From Verrucomicrobia bacterium 12-59-8 (GTDB taxonomy: Bacteria; Verrucomicrobiota; Verrucomicrobiae; Verrucomicrobiales; Verrucomicrobiaceae), in NCBI GenBank assembly GCA_002279765.1, contig NCCR01000253.1, positions 1 through 14,018 of the forward strand: DNA of 14,018 bases, given 5' to 3'. This document shows positions 1 to 9,449 of the stretch, piece after piece. A program made the position numbers and the translations under genes. The notes under the pieces were generated by a model. The model saw only the letters and a list, made by a program, of their open reading frames with translations, was not told the DNA's origin and ran no database searches. Numbering within the stretch: the first letter of the stretch is position 1; each line of letters begins with the position of its first letter.

Positions 1-215
1 GCCATGAAGGCTTCCAGCATGTGCGGGATCAGCGTCATGTTCTTCGTCGCCTTGGTGGCGAACCACAGAATCAGGCCGACCACAACACCAGCGACGAGCA
101 AGGAATTTGTCAGAAAGGCCAGATTGCTGCTCTCTTTGAGAAACTCCGACGCATAGCTGTGCACGTTCGCGAGCAGCGGCGAGAAGGAGGTTGATGGGAG
201 AAACGTAAGCAACAT
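1..215 (-). CDS. atpB: F0F1 ATP synthase subunit a, N-terminal part (truncated by window edge)
   Basis: Reading the minus strand from ATG 215-213 gives an open frame of 71 codons that runs off the left edge. The product has a short polar N-terminus, then a hydrophobic helix (about residues 41-55, around NSLLVAGVVVGLILWF) followed by ATKATKNMTLIP. The pattern of NS, a hydrophobic helix, a basic ATK/TKN stretch and then LIP is typical of the first transmembrane segment of AtpB, the proton-channel subunit of the membrane F0 sector. The frame stays open upstream to a GTG at 284-282, which would add 23 residues (start VAKKTALHPG); neither start has a clear Shine-Dalgarno sequence. A CRP-like palindrome lies 25 bp upstream of the GTG and 94 bp upstream of the ATG. 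The rest of an atp operon would be expected to the left. Identity rests on about 70 residues, so another membrane protein is possible. Confidence 0.62.
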   Translation of the reverse strand, partial: MLLTFLPSTSFSPLLANVHSYASEFLKESSNLAFLTNSLLVAGVVVGLILWFATKATKNMTLIPHMLEAFM

Positions 216-308
216 GGGGGTAGGGGCTGCCGGGGAGGGTCTGTGTAGGGTCTCGCCGGGATGGAGGGCAGTTTTTTTAGCCACATGGAAGGGGGGTGGC
301 AAGCCCTA

Positions 309-328
309 TTTGTGAAAAATTTCACAAA
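309..328. promoter_or_regulatory. Perfect CRP/FNR-type palindrome, candidate operator upstream of atpB
   Basis: The arms TTTGTGAAA (309-317) and TTTCACAAA (320-328) are perfect reverse complements separated by two bases. Inside them lies TGTGA-N6-TCACA, exactly the half-sites and spacing of the enterobacterial CRP consensus. It sits upstream of the minus-strand atpB start, in the only sizeable non-coding gap near it. A second, smaller inverted repeat, CGCCA-TT-TGGCG, lies two bases further on (331-342). The pattern is seen directly; binding by a CRP/FNR-family regulator is inference. Confidence 0.5.
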
Positions 329-342
329 GTCGCCATTTGGCG

Positions 343-666
343 TGTTTATGGAGGCCGAATTGCTGCGTTTACAGTGTCACTGCGGCCAATTTGGGTGATG
401 AAAGTAGCACTTCTGTGGCAGATTTCGAATTTTCCAGGAGTGGCGTTGCGTCGGTTTAAGGGGCTGTTGTGGAGGAGGTTCCTCCGTAAAGTTTCCTGAA
501 ATATTGCCCTTCTTATTTGCCTATGATCACACGGGCTGCTCGTGGGTGTTTTGGTCGGGCCTATCGTTGGCCCATTCCTTGGCGCCAGTCTTGATTGGTT
601 GAGTATCGCCATCACTCTTCCGAAGCAGCCCCATAATTTCATCAGAAACCAATCGCACTTGAATAA
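343..666. other. Intergenic region without a supported gene
   Basis: No reading frame here has a recognisable protein. The short frames on either strand (for example plus 296-499 and minus 346-642) show no family pattern and overlap each other. Small inverted repeats are visible: GGAGG-TT-CCTCC at 474-485 and GGGCC/GGCCC at 557-573 with a 7-base loop. Neither has a T-tract, so neither is a convincing terminator. The region probably carries the divergent promoters for atpB (minus) and the sulfatase (plus), but no -35/-10 pair stands out. Confidence 0.4.
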
Positions 667-717
667 GTGAGGTCAAAGCCTCGACATCCCACCCTCCTCG
701 TGCGAGCCTTTTCTATA

Positions 718-2733
718 ATGCTATCCCACTCATGTATCGCCATTTTCGCTCTCGCCTTGCTGGTTGCACCGGTCAATGCTGCAGTGAAATCGAAGGCCAA
801 GGTGGTTTCCGCAGACGGAAAGCCGAACGTGCTCTTCATCATCGCGGATGATCTGCGTGATTACGCAGGCTGGATGGGCGGGCACCCGCAGTCAGTGACG
901 CCGAACATGGACCGCCTGGCAAAAATGGGCATGCGGTTCAGCAATGCTCACTGCAACTACGCGTTGTGCAATCCATCCCGCACCTCGCTGCTCACAGGCA
1001 TGTTCCCGTCATCGAGCGGTGTGTTTGGTAACGAGCAGGACTGGCGGCGCAGCGTACAGATCGCTGGCAAACCGACGCTGCCGGAGCATTTCAAAGTGCA
1101 GGGCTACACGACGGCTGCGGCAGGAAAAATCTTCCACGCCAATCACGGCGGTCCCGAAGGTCGTCTCACCGGATGGCATGGGGGACGGCGCGGCTTTGAA
1201 CTGGATTCGGCCTGGGACCTGCGCTTTCCACAGGCGGGAGTGCAGATTCCGGATCTGCCGGTGCATACAGGACAGAACTTCAACGGCCTCAACATCTGGC
1301 ACTGGGACTGGGGTGGTATTTCCGTCTCAGAAGAAAAGACTGACGATGGCCAGATCGCCACCTTTGCCGCTGATTTTCTCAGCAAAAAATCGAAGCAGCC
1401 GTTCTTCCTCGCGCTGGGTCTTTATCGTCCACATTCCCCCTGGTATGTGCCGCAGAAGTATTTCGATGCGCTGCCGCTTGATTCGATCAAGCTGCCGGAG
1501 GTGAAGGCGGATGACCTGGATGATGTGCCTGCCATCGCGAAGACGCATCTCAAAGAAGGACTTCACCAGCTCATCCTCGAAAAGAACCTTTGGAAGGATG
1601 CCGTGCGCGCCTACCTAGCCAACGTGGCATTTTGCGATGCCATGCTGGGGCGAATTCTGACCGCCGTCGAAACAGGGCCGAACGCGAGGAACACGATCAT
1701 CGTCTTCACCTCTGATCACGGCTGGTATCTCGGGGAAAAAGAGATGTGGCACAAAGGCAAGCTCTGGGAGCCAACGACGCGCGTACCGCTCTCGATCTAC
1801 GCTCCGGGAGTCACTCAGCCGGATAGTTTTTCATCGCAGCCTGTGGCGCTCATTGATTTGTATCCTACGCTATGCGATCTCACCAAACTGCCGCTGCCGG
1901 AGCATCTGGATGGCAACAGTTTGAGACCTCTGCTGCTGGATCCGACGACCAAACGCGACCGACCCGCTATCACCTGCATGGGCGGCGGCAAAAACGCAGC
2001 GTACGCCGCGCGCGATGAAAACTGGCGCTACATTCGCTACGCCGATGGCAGTGAGGAACTTTACGATCATCAGACCGATCCCCACGAGTGGGAAAACCTC
2101 GCGGCTAAGCCGGAACACGCGGCGCTGAAGGCCAAGCTGGCTGGTTTCTTTCCGAAGGAATTCAACAGCGCTGTGCGCCCCGTGGCTGAAATCATCGGCC
2201 CTGCCAGCCCGGCGGGTTCGGTCGATCTGATGTTGAACATGGGTGATGTCCTCAGCGCTGCTGACGCGCCAAAGCTGCAGGGCAGGGGGGTATTCATCGA
2301 TACTTCCTTTGAGTTCGATCCGCTGGTGGATCAGGATAGCACGCTGCTGGCGCAAGGTGATGAGCAATCCGGCTATGCACTGCATCTGGTGGCCTGCCAG
2401 CCCACGTTGACCGTGTTCACGAACGGCAAGAGTACCACCATCAGCGGCGCTGTGCTGGAGAAAGGCCGCGTTAATATTCGTGCGCAGATTGACACCGGTG
2501 GCGTCATCACGCTGGCGGTTCCAGGGCACAGCGAAGTGCTGGGAGTGGTCACGTTTGAACAGGGATTTCCTCAGGAGTCCAAAGCAGGCGTCGTCGCCGG
2601 GCAAAGCTTCGGGATTTTGAAGGCGGCCAAATATCCCAACAGCACGCCGTTTGACGGTTTAGTTCATCGTTTGAAACTGACAATCCTTCCGCCTCATAGC
2701 GCGGCCACACAGGTGCCGTACAAGAACCCATAG
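718..2733 (+). CDS. Secreted type I sulfatase, iduronate-2-sulfatase-like, with extra C-terminal beta domain
   Basis: A formylglycine-dependent sulfatase (alkaline phosphatase superfamily, S1 family) that hydrolyses sulfate esters, probably on polysaccharides, in the periplasm or outside the cell. From ATG 718 it is 671 aa. Residues 1-21 form a signal peptide (hydrophobic core IAIFALALLVAP, then VNAA). The metal-binding IADDLR follows (D44, D45). C84 in LCNPSRTSLLTG is the CxPSR cysteine that is converted to formylglycine. TSDHGW (D333, H334) and HKGK (H345, K346) complete the active site. The ADDLR...NPSR...TSDHGW arrangement resembles human iduronate-2-sulfatase. After about residue 500 there is a further roughly 150-residue beta-rich region (FIDTSFEFDP ... 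GYALHLV ... GLVHRLKLTIL), LamG-like in character and possibly carbohydrate-binding. The start is uncertain: the frame is open from GTG 667 and GTG 700, which would give a more basic N-terminus, and none of the three has a Shine-Dalgarno sequence. The substrate cannot be read from sequence. Confidence 0.9.
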   Translation: MLSHSCIAIFALALLVAPVNAAVKSKAKVVSADGKPNVLFIIADDLRDYAGWMGGHPQSVTPNMDRLAKMGMRFSNAHCNYALCNPSRTSLLTGMFPSSSGVFGNEQDWRRSVQIAGKPTLPEHFKVQGYTTAAAGKIFHANHGGPEGRLTGWHGGRRGFELDSAWDLRFPQAGVQIPDLPVHTGQNFNGLNIWHWDWGGISVSEEKTDDGQIATFAADFLSKKSKQPFFLALGLYRPHSPWYVPQKYFDALPLDSIKLPEVKADDLDDVPAIAKTHLKEGLHQLILEKNLWKDAVRAYLANVAFCDAMLGRILTAVETGPNARNTIIVFTSDHGWYLGEKEMWHKGKLWEPTTRVPLSIYAPGVTQPDSFSSQPVALIDLYPTLCDLTKLPLPEHLDGNSLRPLLLDPTTKRDRPAITCMGGGKNAAYAARDENWRYIRYADGSEELYDHQTDPHEWENLAAKPEHAALKAKLAGFFPKEFNSAVRPVAEIIGPASPAGSVDLMLNMGDVLSAADAPKLQGRGVFIDTSFEFDPLVDQDSTLLAQGDEQSGYALHLVACQPTLTVFTNGKSTTISGAVLEKGRVNIRAQIDTGGVITLAVPGHSEVLGVVTFEQGFPQESKAGVVAGQSFGILKAAKYPNSTPFDGLVHRLKLTILPPHSAATQVPYKNP

Positions 2734-2813
2734 CGCTTTATTTAACAGGATCAGCTCAGCAATAGTGCTGGTGAGTGAAGATTAGCAGTTTAGAGTCTGT
2801 CCCACAAAAAATC

Positions 2814-3179
2814 ATGCGCGCACGCATCATCAAAGACTTCCGTTTCGAGGCCGCCCAAACGCTGCCCAATCTTCCTGGCGATCACAAATGCACTAAGATG
2901 CATGGCCATTCTTTCAAACTGGAAATTGCCATCGAAGGCGAGGTGGATCCGAAGATCGGCTGGGTCTATGACCACGCAGAAATCTCCAAAGCGATGAAGC
3001 CGATCATGGACCGGCTTGATCACTCCTACCTCAATGAAATCGAAGGCCTGGAGAATCCCACCATCGAATACATGGCCGCGTGGCTCTGGAAAAAACTGGC
3101 CCCGCAACTGCCCGGTCTCTGTGAGATCGTTATCCACGAAACACCCAACGCCCGTTGCGTGTTTCGTGGCGAGTTTTGA
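2814..3179 (+). CDS. queD: 6-carboxy-5,6,7,8-tetrahydropterin synthase (QueD)
   Basis: A 121-aa protein matching QueD over its full length. QueD converts dihydroneopterin triphosphate to 6-carboxytetrahydropterin, an early step towards preQ0 and the tRNA base queuosine, in the cytoplasm. Visible motifs are FRFEAAQTLP (residues 9-18), HKCTKMHGHS (24-33) with the catalytic cysteine C26 and zinc ligands H30 and H32, GEVDPKIGWVYDHAEI (42-57), RLDHSYLN (67-74) with D69/H70, LENPTIE (79-85) and the terminal IHETPNARC with E109. The first zinc ligand, His in E. coli QueD (FEAAHRLP), is Gln (Q15) here. I chose ATG 2814 because the protein then begins like family members; an upstream in-frame GTG at 2775 would add 13 unrelated residues. 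No Shine-Dalgarno sequence is visible. It lies 80 bp after the sulfatase, with no other queuosine gene nearby. Confidence 0.93.
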   Translation: MRARIIKDFRFEAAQTLPNLPGDHKCTKMHGHSFKLEIAIEGEVDPKIGWVYDHAEISKAMKPIMDRLDHSYLNEIEGLENPTIEYMAAWLWKKLAPQLPGLCEIVIHETPNARCVFRGEF

Positions 3180-3194
3180 GTAAGCTTCGGCCTG

Positions 3195-3480
3195 TGGCGT
3201 GCTTTGCGAGACGGCGGAGGACAAGGACAAAACCGCCATCATTGCTGCCCGTGCCTTCCACGATACCGCCTGCGTTTACCATCACAGAGCCCGAACCGGT
3301 GGCGCTGACTCTGGATATTTGACACTCTGCATGCCGTTGACTGTGGTGAGCTGTTGCCGAACAAAAATAGTCGCACCCGTGTTGTGGTTGATCGTGCAAT
3401 GTTGCTGCTGGCGACCAGTCCTTTGATCATGCGGGAATTGATGATGATGCCACGATTGTTAACGGTCACTGCAGTAATGT
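3195..3480 (-). pseudogene. Probable relic of an autotransporter-type beta-strand-repeat protein
   Basis: Three minus-strand pieces in different frames look like fragments of one beta-helix repeat protein: about 3478-3395 (AVTVNNRGIIINSR, then GLVASSNIA), about 3380-3306 (TGATIFVRQQLTTVNG) and about 3300-3217 (TGSGSVMVNAGG, then IVEGTGSNDGG). The glycine/asparagine-rich pattern V-x-V-N-x-G-G-x-I/V resembles autotransporter-associated beta-strand repeats, which are abundant in Verrucomicrobia. The pieces are separated by frameshifts and lack a start and stop, so nothing intact can be made. Alternatively this is non-coding DNA with chance similarity. The remaining sequence to 3684 holds no other recognisable gene or terminator. 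Confidence 0.33.
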
Positions 3481-3684
3481 AGCGATGCCTGGTTTTTTAT
3501 GTCCGGGCGGGCGAAAATGCTCTCAACCATACAATCGCCGCGACTGTTGAAAGGTCCCCGTTACAATTTCGCCTTGCGGTAAATGCGGCGCATTGTGCCT
3601 GTAAACCTCTGACTTTTTATTGTCACCAATATGGAATGTTTGCAACATGACTTGTCGCCTCCTTTCCATGGCTATACTCCCGCC

Positions 3685-5463
3685 ATGCCTGTCCTAACCG
3701 AACGAAAAACACAGCCACAGTATGATGTCATTGTCGTGGGCTCTGGAGCAGGTGGCGGCATGGCTGCGATGATTCTGGCCTTGAACGGAGTCAAGGTTCT
3801 CATGGTCGAGGCCGGGCGCAATTACGAGCCGGTGAAGGAGACGCCCATGTTCAACACACCTGAGATGGCACCGCTGCGTGGTGCGCCAACGCCGGACCGC
3901 CCCTTCGGGTTTTATGATTCGAACATCGGCGGCTGGCAGGTGCCGGGTGAGCCTTACACCAACAAGCAGGGAACGGAGGGCGACTTCTGGTGGTGGCGTG
4001 CGCGCATGCTCGGCGGACGCACCAATCACTGGGGCCGCATCTCGCTGCGATTTGGCGAGTTTGATTTCAAACCGAAATCCCGTGATGGCCTCGGAGTGGA
4101 CTGGCCGATGAACTACTCTGACATGGCCCCGTGGTATGATCGAGTGGAGCAGTTGATTGGTGTCTATGGTGAGAACGACGGCATCGCGAATGCACCAAAT
4201 TCATCGCCCGGCGTGCTGATGCCGCCGCCAAAGCCGCGTGTGGGGGAGCTGCTGGCGAAGAAGTCGGGGCGGAAGATCGGCGTGCCTGTTGTCGCCGCGC
4301 ATCGTGCGGTTTTGAGCCAGCCGATGGATTGGAAAAATCTGCCCAAGGTGCTGTTCCCGAACAATCCGAAGGCGCAGGAGATTCTGGGCAAGGACATGAT
4401 GTCCCGCGCCGCCTGCTTCTGGGCCACGAACTGCATCCGCGGCTGCAGCATCCGCGCGAATTTCCAAAGCACGACCGTGCTGCTGCCCCCTGCGCTGGCC
4501 ACGGGCAATCTCGACATCATCACAGACGCGATGGTGCGTGAAGTAGTGCTGGATGAAAGCGGCAAAGCCACAGGCGTGCATTACATCGACAAGATCACCC
4601 GCCGGGATGCGATCGCGAAAGCTCGTGTGGTTATTCTCGCCGCGAGCACCTGTGAAACTTCGCGCATCCTGCTGAACTCGAAGTCAAGCGACAAGGCGGG
4701 TATGGCCAACTCTTCTGGCCAGGTGGGGCGCAATCTAATGGACAGCGTCGGCACGCGCCTAGGGGCGCATATTCCCGCCATGGAGGACCTGCCGCCGATG
4801 AATGAGGATGGCGCGGGCGGCCTGCACACCTACGTGCCGTGGTGGCTGGTGCATGACCACGCCAAGCTCGGCTTTGCCCGGGGTTATCATATCGAGATGG
4901 GCGGCGGCCGGCAGATGCCGGAGGCGAAGAGCTTTGGCTACCTGGACTCGACTTCGCCGGGTGTGTATGGCCGCAAACTCAAGGAAGAAGCCCGACGCTA
5001 CTACGGCGCGCAGTTCGGCTTTTCCGGGCGCGGTGAGATGTTGCCGAACAAGGACTGCTACAGCGAGCTTGATCCCAACGTTGTTGACCAATGGGGCATC
5101 CCCGTGCTGCGCTTCCACTGGAAGTGGAGCGATCACGAGATCAAGCAGGCGGAGCACATGCAGCAGACCTTTGCGGCCATGCTCGAAGGCATGGGCGGCA
5201 AGGCCAAACCGCTCAGAGGTGCGGACGCCATCCAGCGGCCCGGCGAGATCATCCACGAAGTCGGCACCGCCCGCATGGGCGACAAAGCCGCTGAGAGCGT
5301 CACCAATCAATACTGCCAGACTTGGGATGTAAAAAACCTCTTCCTCATGGACGGTTCCGTCCTGCCCAGCAACCCCGACAAAAACCCCACGCTCACCATC
5401 CTTGCCCTCGCCTGGCGTTCCAGTGAATGGCTGATGGAAGAGATGAAAAGGGGCAACATTTAA
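3685..5463 (+). CDS. GMC-family FAD-dependent oxidoreductase (catalytic subunit of a dehydrogenase complex)
   Basis: A 592-aa flavoprotein of the glucose-methanol-choline family that oxidises an alcohol or sugar hydroxyl with FAD. The N-terminal Rossmann motif VIVVGSGAGGGMAA binds FAD; LMVEAGR ends its second strand. ARMLGGRTNHWGR is the family's second FAD-binding signature. The C-terminal HEVGTARMG (H524) and PDKNPTLTILALAWR (N567) hold the catalytic His/Asn pair. Between the domains, C244, C250 and C254 (C-x5-C-x3-C, then SIRANFQST) resemble the cysteine cluster that carries a 3Fe-4S centre in FAD glucose dehydrogenases and glucoside 3-dehydrogenases. There is no signal peptide; the next gene, 12 bp downstream, encodes a Tat-signal small subunit, so the pair is probably exported together. 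ATG 3685 is preferred over in-frame ATG 3631 because family similarity begins at about residue 12 (YDVIVVG). Substrate is unknown: gluconate, fructose, glucose or glycosides (3-oxidation) are all conceivable. Confidence 0.9.
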   Translation: MPVLTERKTQPQYDVIVVGSGAGGGMAAMILALNGVKVLMVEAGRNYEPVKETPMFNTPEMAPLRGAPTPDRPFGFYDSNIGGWQVPGEPYTNKQGTEGDFWWWRARMLGGRTNHWGRISLRFGEFDFKPKSRDGLGVDWPMNYSDMAPWYDRVEQLIGVYGENDGIANAPNSSPGVLMPPPKPRVGELLAKKSGRKIGVPVVAAHRAVLSQPMDWKNLPKVLFPNNPKAQEILGKDMMSRAACFWATNCIRGCSIRANFQSTTVLLPPALATGNLDIITDAMVREVVLDESGKATGVHYIDKITRRDAIAKARVVILAASTCETSRILLNSKSSDKAGMANSSGQVGRNLMDSVGTRLGAHIPAMEDLPPMNEDGAGGLHTYVPWWLVHDHAKLGFARGYHIEMGGGRQMPEAKSFGYLDSTSPGVYGRKLKEEARRYYGAQFGFSGRGEMLPNKDCYSELDPNVVDQWGIPVLRFHWKWSDHEIKQAEHMQQTFAAMLEGMGGKAKPLRGADAIQRPGEIIHEVGTARMGDKAAESVTNQYCQTWDVKNLFLMDGSVLPSNPDKNPTLTILALAWRSSEWLMEEMKRGNI

Positions 5464-5475
5464 TCGCTCTGCGCC

Positions 5476-6132
5476 ATGTCTGAGTCCTCTCCCATTTCCC
5501 GTCGCAACGCCCTCAAAGGCCTTCTCAGCGGTGCTGCCGGTGCAGCAGCCATTCCGGCCATTGCCGCGCCGAACCACACGGAACCTGCACCGCCTGCACA
5601 TCCATCGCGGTTTGTGTTTCACGACCCCGACTTCATGCAGCCGCTGAAGTTCCCGTGGGAAAACCTGCTGTCTGCCGAGGAACTGGCCACGACGCAAGCC
5701 TTGGCCGATTTGATTCTGCCTAAGGATGAAACCTCACCCGCCGCCTCGGAGGTCGGCGTTCCAGAATTTATCAACGAGTGGGTCAGTGCCGATTATCCAG
5801 CGCATCAGGAGGACCGTGAGATCCTGCGTGGGGGCCTCGGATGGCTCAATACGGAGAGTTTTAAGCGCTTTTCGAAGCGTTTTGAGGACTTGAGGGGAGA
5901 TCAGCAGTCCCAGATCGTGGATGACATCTGCGGTGCGGTCAAAGTCAGGCCGGAGCACCACATCGGGGCGGTCTTTTTCAAGCGTTTTCGCCAGCTCTGT
6001 GTTGGCGGCTATTACAGCCATAGCGAGACCTGGAAAAGCCTCGGTTACGTGGGCAATATCAGCATAGGAGGCCCCTATCCCGGGGTTTTGCCGGAGGTCA
6101 TCGAGAAGCTGGGTCTGCAGGACGTGGTTTAG
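5476..6132 (+). CDS. Gluconate 2-dehydrogenase subunit 3-family protein with Tat signal
   Basis: A 218-aa small subunit of a membrane or periplasmic dehydrogenase. The N-terminus carries a twin-arginine motif, SRRNALKG (residues 8-15), followed by an alanine/glycine-rich hydrophobic stretch ending IPAIAA, a typical Tat signal. The mature part holds LSAEELATTQALADLILPKDETSPAASEVG in two blocks (about 76-107), the usual start of the gluconate_2-dh3 family, and FFKRFRQLCVGGYYSHSETWKSLGYVGN in two blocks (about 175-203), its conserved end. In characterised complexes this subunit escorts the folded, cofactor-loaded GMC subunit through the Tat pore. It follows the GMC gene by 12 bp, consistent with one transcript. 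No cytochrome c subunit follows; the next gene is gyrB, so the electron acceptor must be encoded elsewhere or differ. No Shine-Dalgarno sequence precedes ATG 5476. Confidence 0.88.
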   Translation: MSESSPISRRNALKGLLSGAAGAAAIPAIAAPNHTEPAPPAHPSRFVFHDPDFMQPLKFPWENLLSAEELATTQALADLILPKDETSPAASEVGVPEFINEWVSADYPAHQEDREILRGGLGWLNTESFKRFSKRFEDLRGDQQSQIVDDICGAVKVRPEHHIGAVFFKRFRQLCVGGYYSHSETWKSLGYVGNISIGGPYPGVLPEVIEKLGLQDVV

Positions 6133-6180
6133 GCCCGGATTTGGGGCTGAAAAAGACTTCATTTGCAAGCAAAAAATCTC

Positions 6181-6208
6181 TTTGCTCACCCCTGCATCTT
6201 GCTAGTCT
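6181..6208 (+). promoter_or_regulatory. Candidate promoter for gyrB
   Basis: TTTGCT (6181-6186) and TAGTCT (6203-6208), separated by 16 bp, form a plausible sigma70-type -35/-10 pair in the 153-bp gap before the native gyrB ATG at 6286, leaving a leader of about 70 bases. The -10 fits TAnnnT; the -35 is weak. This is pattern reading only. Confidence 0.27.
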
Positions 6209-6211
6209 TAA

Positions 6212-8893
<2,682 letters not shown>

Positions 8894-8911
8894 TTATAAA
8901 AATGTCATGGG

Positions 8912-8944
8912 GTTAAGCAGTTGTCAGAAATCGTTAAGAAGTTG
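8912..8944 (+). repeat. Pair of 12-bp direct repeats between gyrB and the four-helix-bundle gene
   Basis: GTTAAGCAGTTG (8912-8923) and GTTAAGAAGTTG (8933-8944) match at 11 of 12 bases and begin 21 bp apart, two helical turns. The second copy ends two bases before ATG 8947 and supplies the only purine-rich stretch in a ribosome-binding position. It could be a regulator site or chance. Confidence 0.45.
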
Positions 8945-8946
8945 GA

Positions 8947-9405
8947 ATGTCCACGGTCGATCTACAAGAACTGAGAGTCTATCAGCTCGCGATGCGAGTT
9001 GGGGAGGACGTGTGGTCTTTGACAGTGGGCTGGGAATGGATGACTCAGCAGACAGTCGGGTTGCAATGGATTCGTTCGGCCGATTCCATCGCGGTCCACA
9101 TCTCCGAAGGCTACGGACGCGGCTCCGCCAAAGAGAATATCAAATTTTGTTACGATGCCCTGGGGGCACTCAGCCAGACGCAAACATGGCTCGACAAGGC
9201 ACGGGCTCGAAGTCTCGTTCTAGAATCTGCGGCCAGAGAACTGGCTCTGAAACTCGACGCCCTCCGTCGTCAGCTCGACAGCTACATTGAATCTCTCGAT
9301 CTCAATCAATCCAACACCGTTCGCGAAACTTCCAGAGACGGTTCCATCCATCTTCTACCCCTCGAAGAGTTCTTCCTCCCTCGCACACCCGCCTGGAATA
9401 ATTGA
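8947..9405 (+). CDS. Four-helix-bundle protein (23S rRNA intervening-sequence / S23 family)
   Basis: A 152-aa, largely helical protein of the four-helix-bundle family first seen in 23S rRNA intervening sequences and related to the Avd accessory protein of diversity-generating retroelements. The N-terminal DLQELRVYQLAMR and the signature RSADSIAVHISEGYGRGSAKENIKF in two blocks (about 43-67) correspond to the family's conserved SIxxNIAEGxGR region; the central LGALSQTQTWLDKA and DALRRQLDSYIESL supply the later helices. The usual Asn-Ile of the signature is His-Ile here. After the bundle there is a tail of about 30 residues, ending in LEEFFLPRTPAWNN, that is longer than usual for the family. The gene sits between gyrB (53-bp gap) and gyrA (44-bp gap) on the same strand, so it is probably cotranscribed. 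No molecular function is firmly established; oligomeric nucleic-acid-binding roles have been proposed. Confidence 0.88.
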   Translation: MSTVDLQELRVYQLAMRVGEDVWSLTVGWEWMTQQTVGLQWIRSADSIAVHISEGYGRGSAKENIKFCYDALGALSQTQTWLDKARARSLVLESAARELALKLDALRRQLDSYIESLDLNQSNTVRETSRDGSIHLLPLEEFFLPRTPAWNN

Positions 9406-9449
9406 CCTTTTGACGGCACTCCGCCGCCAGCCCTGACCTTTCCCAACTC

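Noticed and set aside
296..642. Short frames on both strands in the first intergenic gap
   Set aside because: They overlap each other, have no signal or domain pattern, and lack plausible ribosome-binding sites.
714..719. Perfect TATAAT overlapping the first sulfatase ATG
   Set aside because: Its position would place the transcription start inside the signal-peptide codons, and no -35 is found at the right distance; probably chance.
4759..5697. Minus-strand open frame, 312 codons, across the GMC gene and its partner
   Set aside because: It overlaps two well-supported genes on the other strand and shows no conserved motif.
6168..6186. AGCAAA/TTTGCT hairpin after the Tat small-subunit gene
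   Set aside because: Only six A/T-rich base pairs with no following T-tract; too weak to call a terminator.
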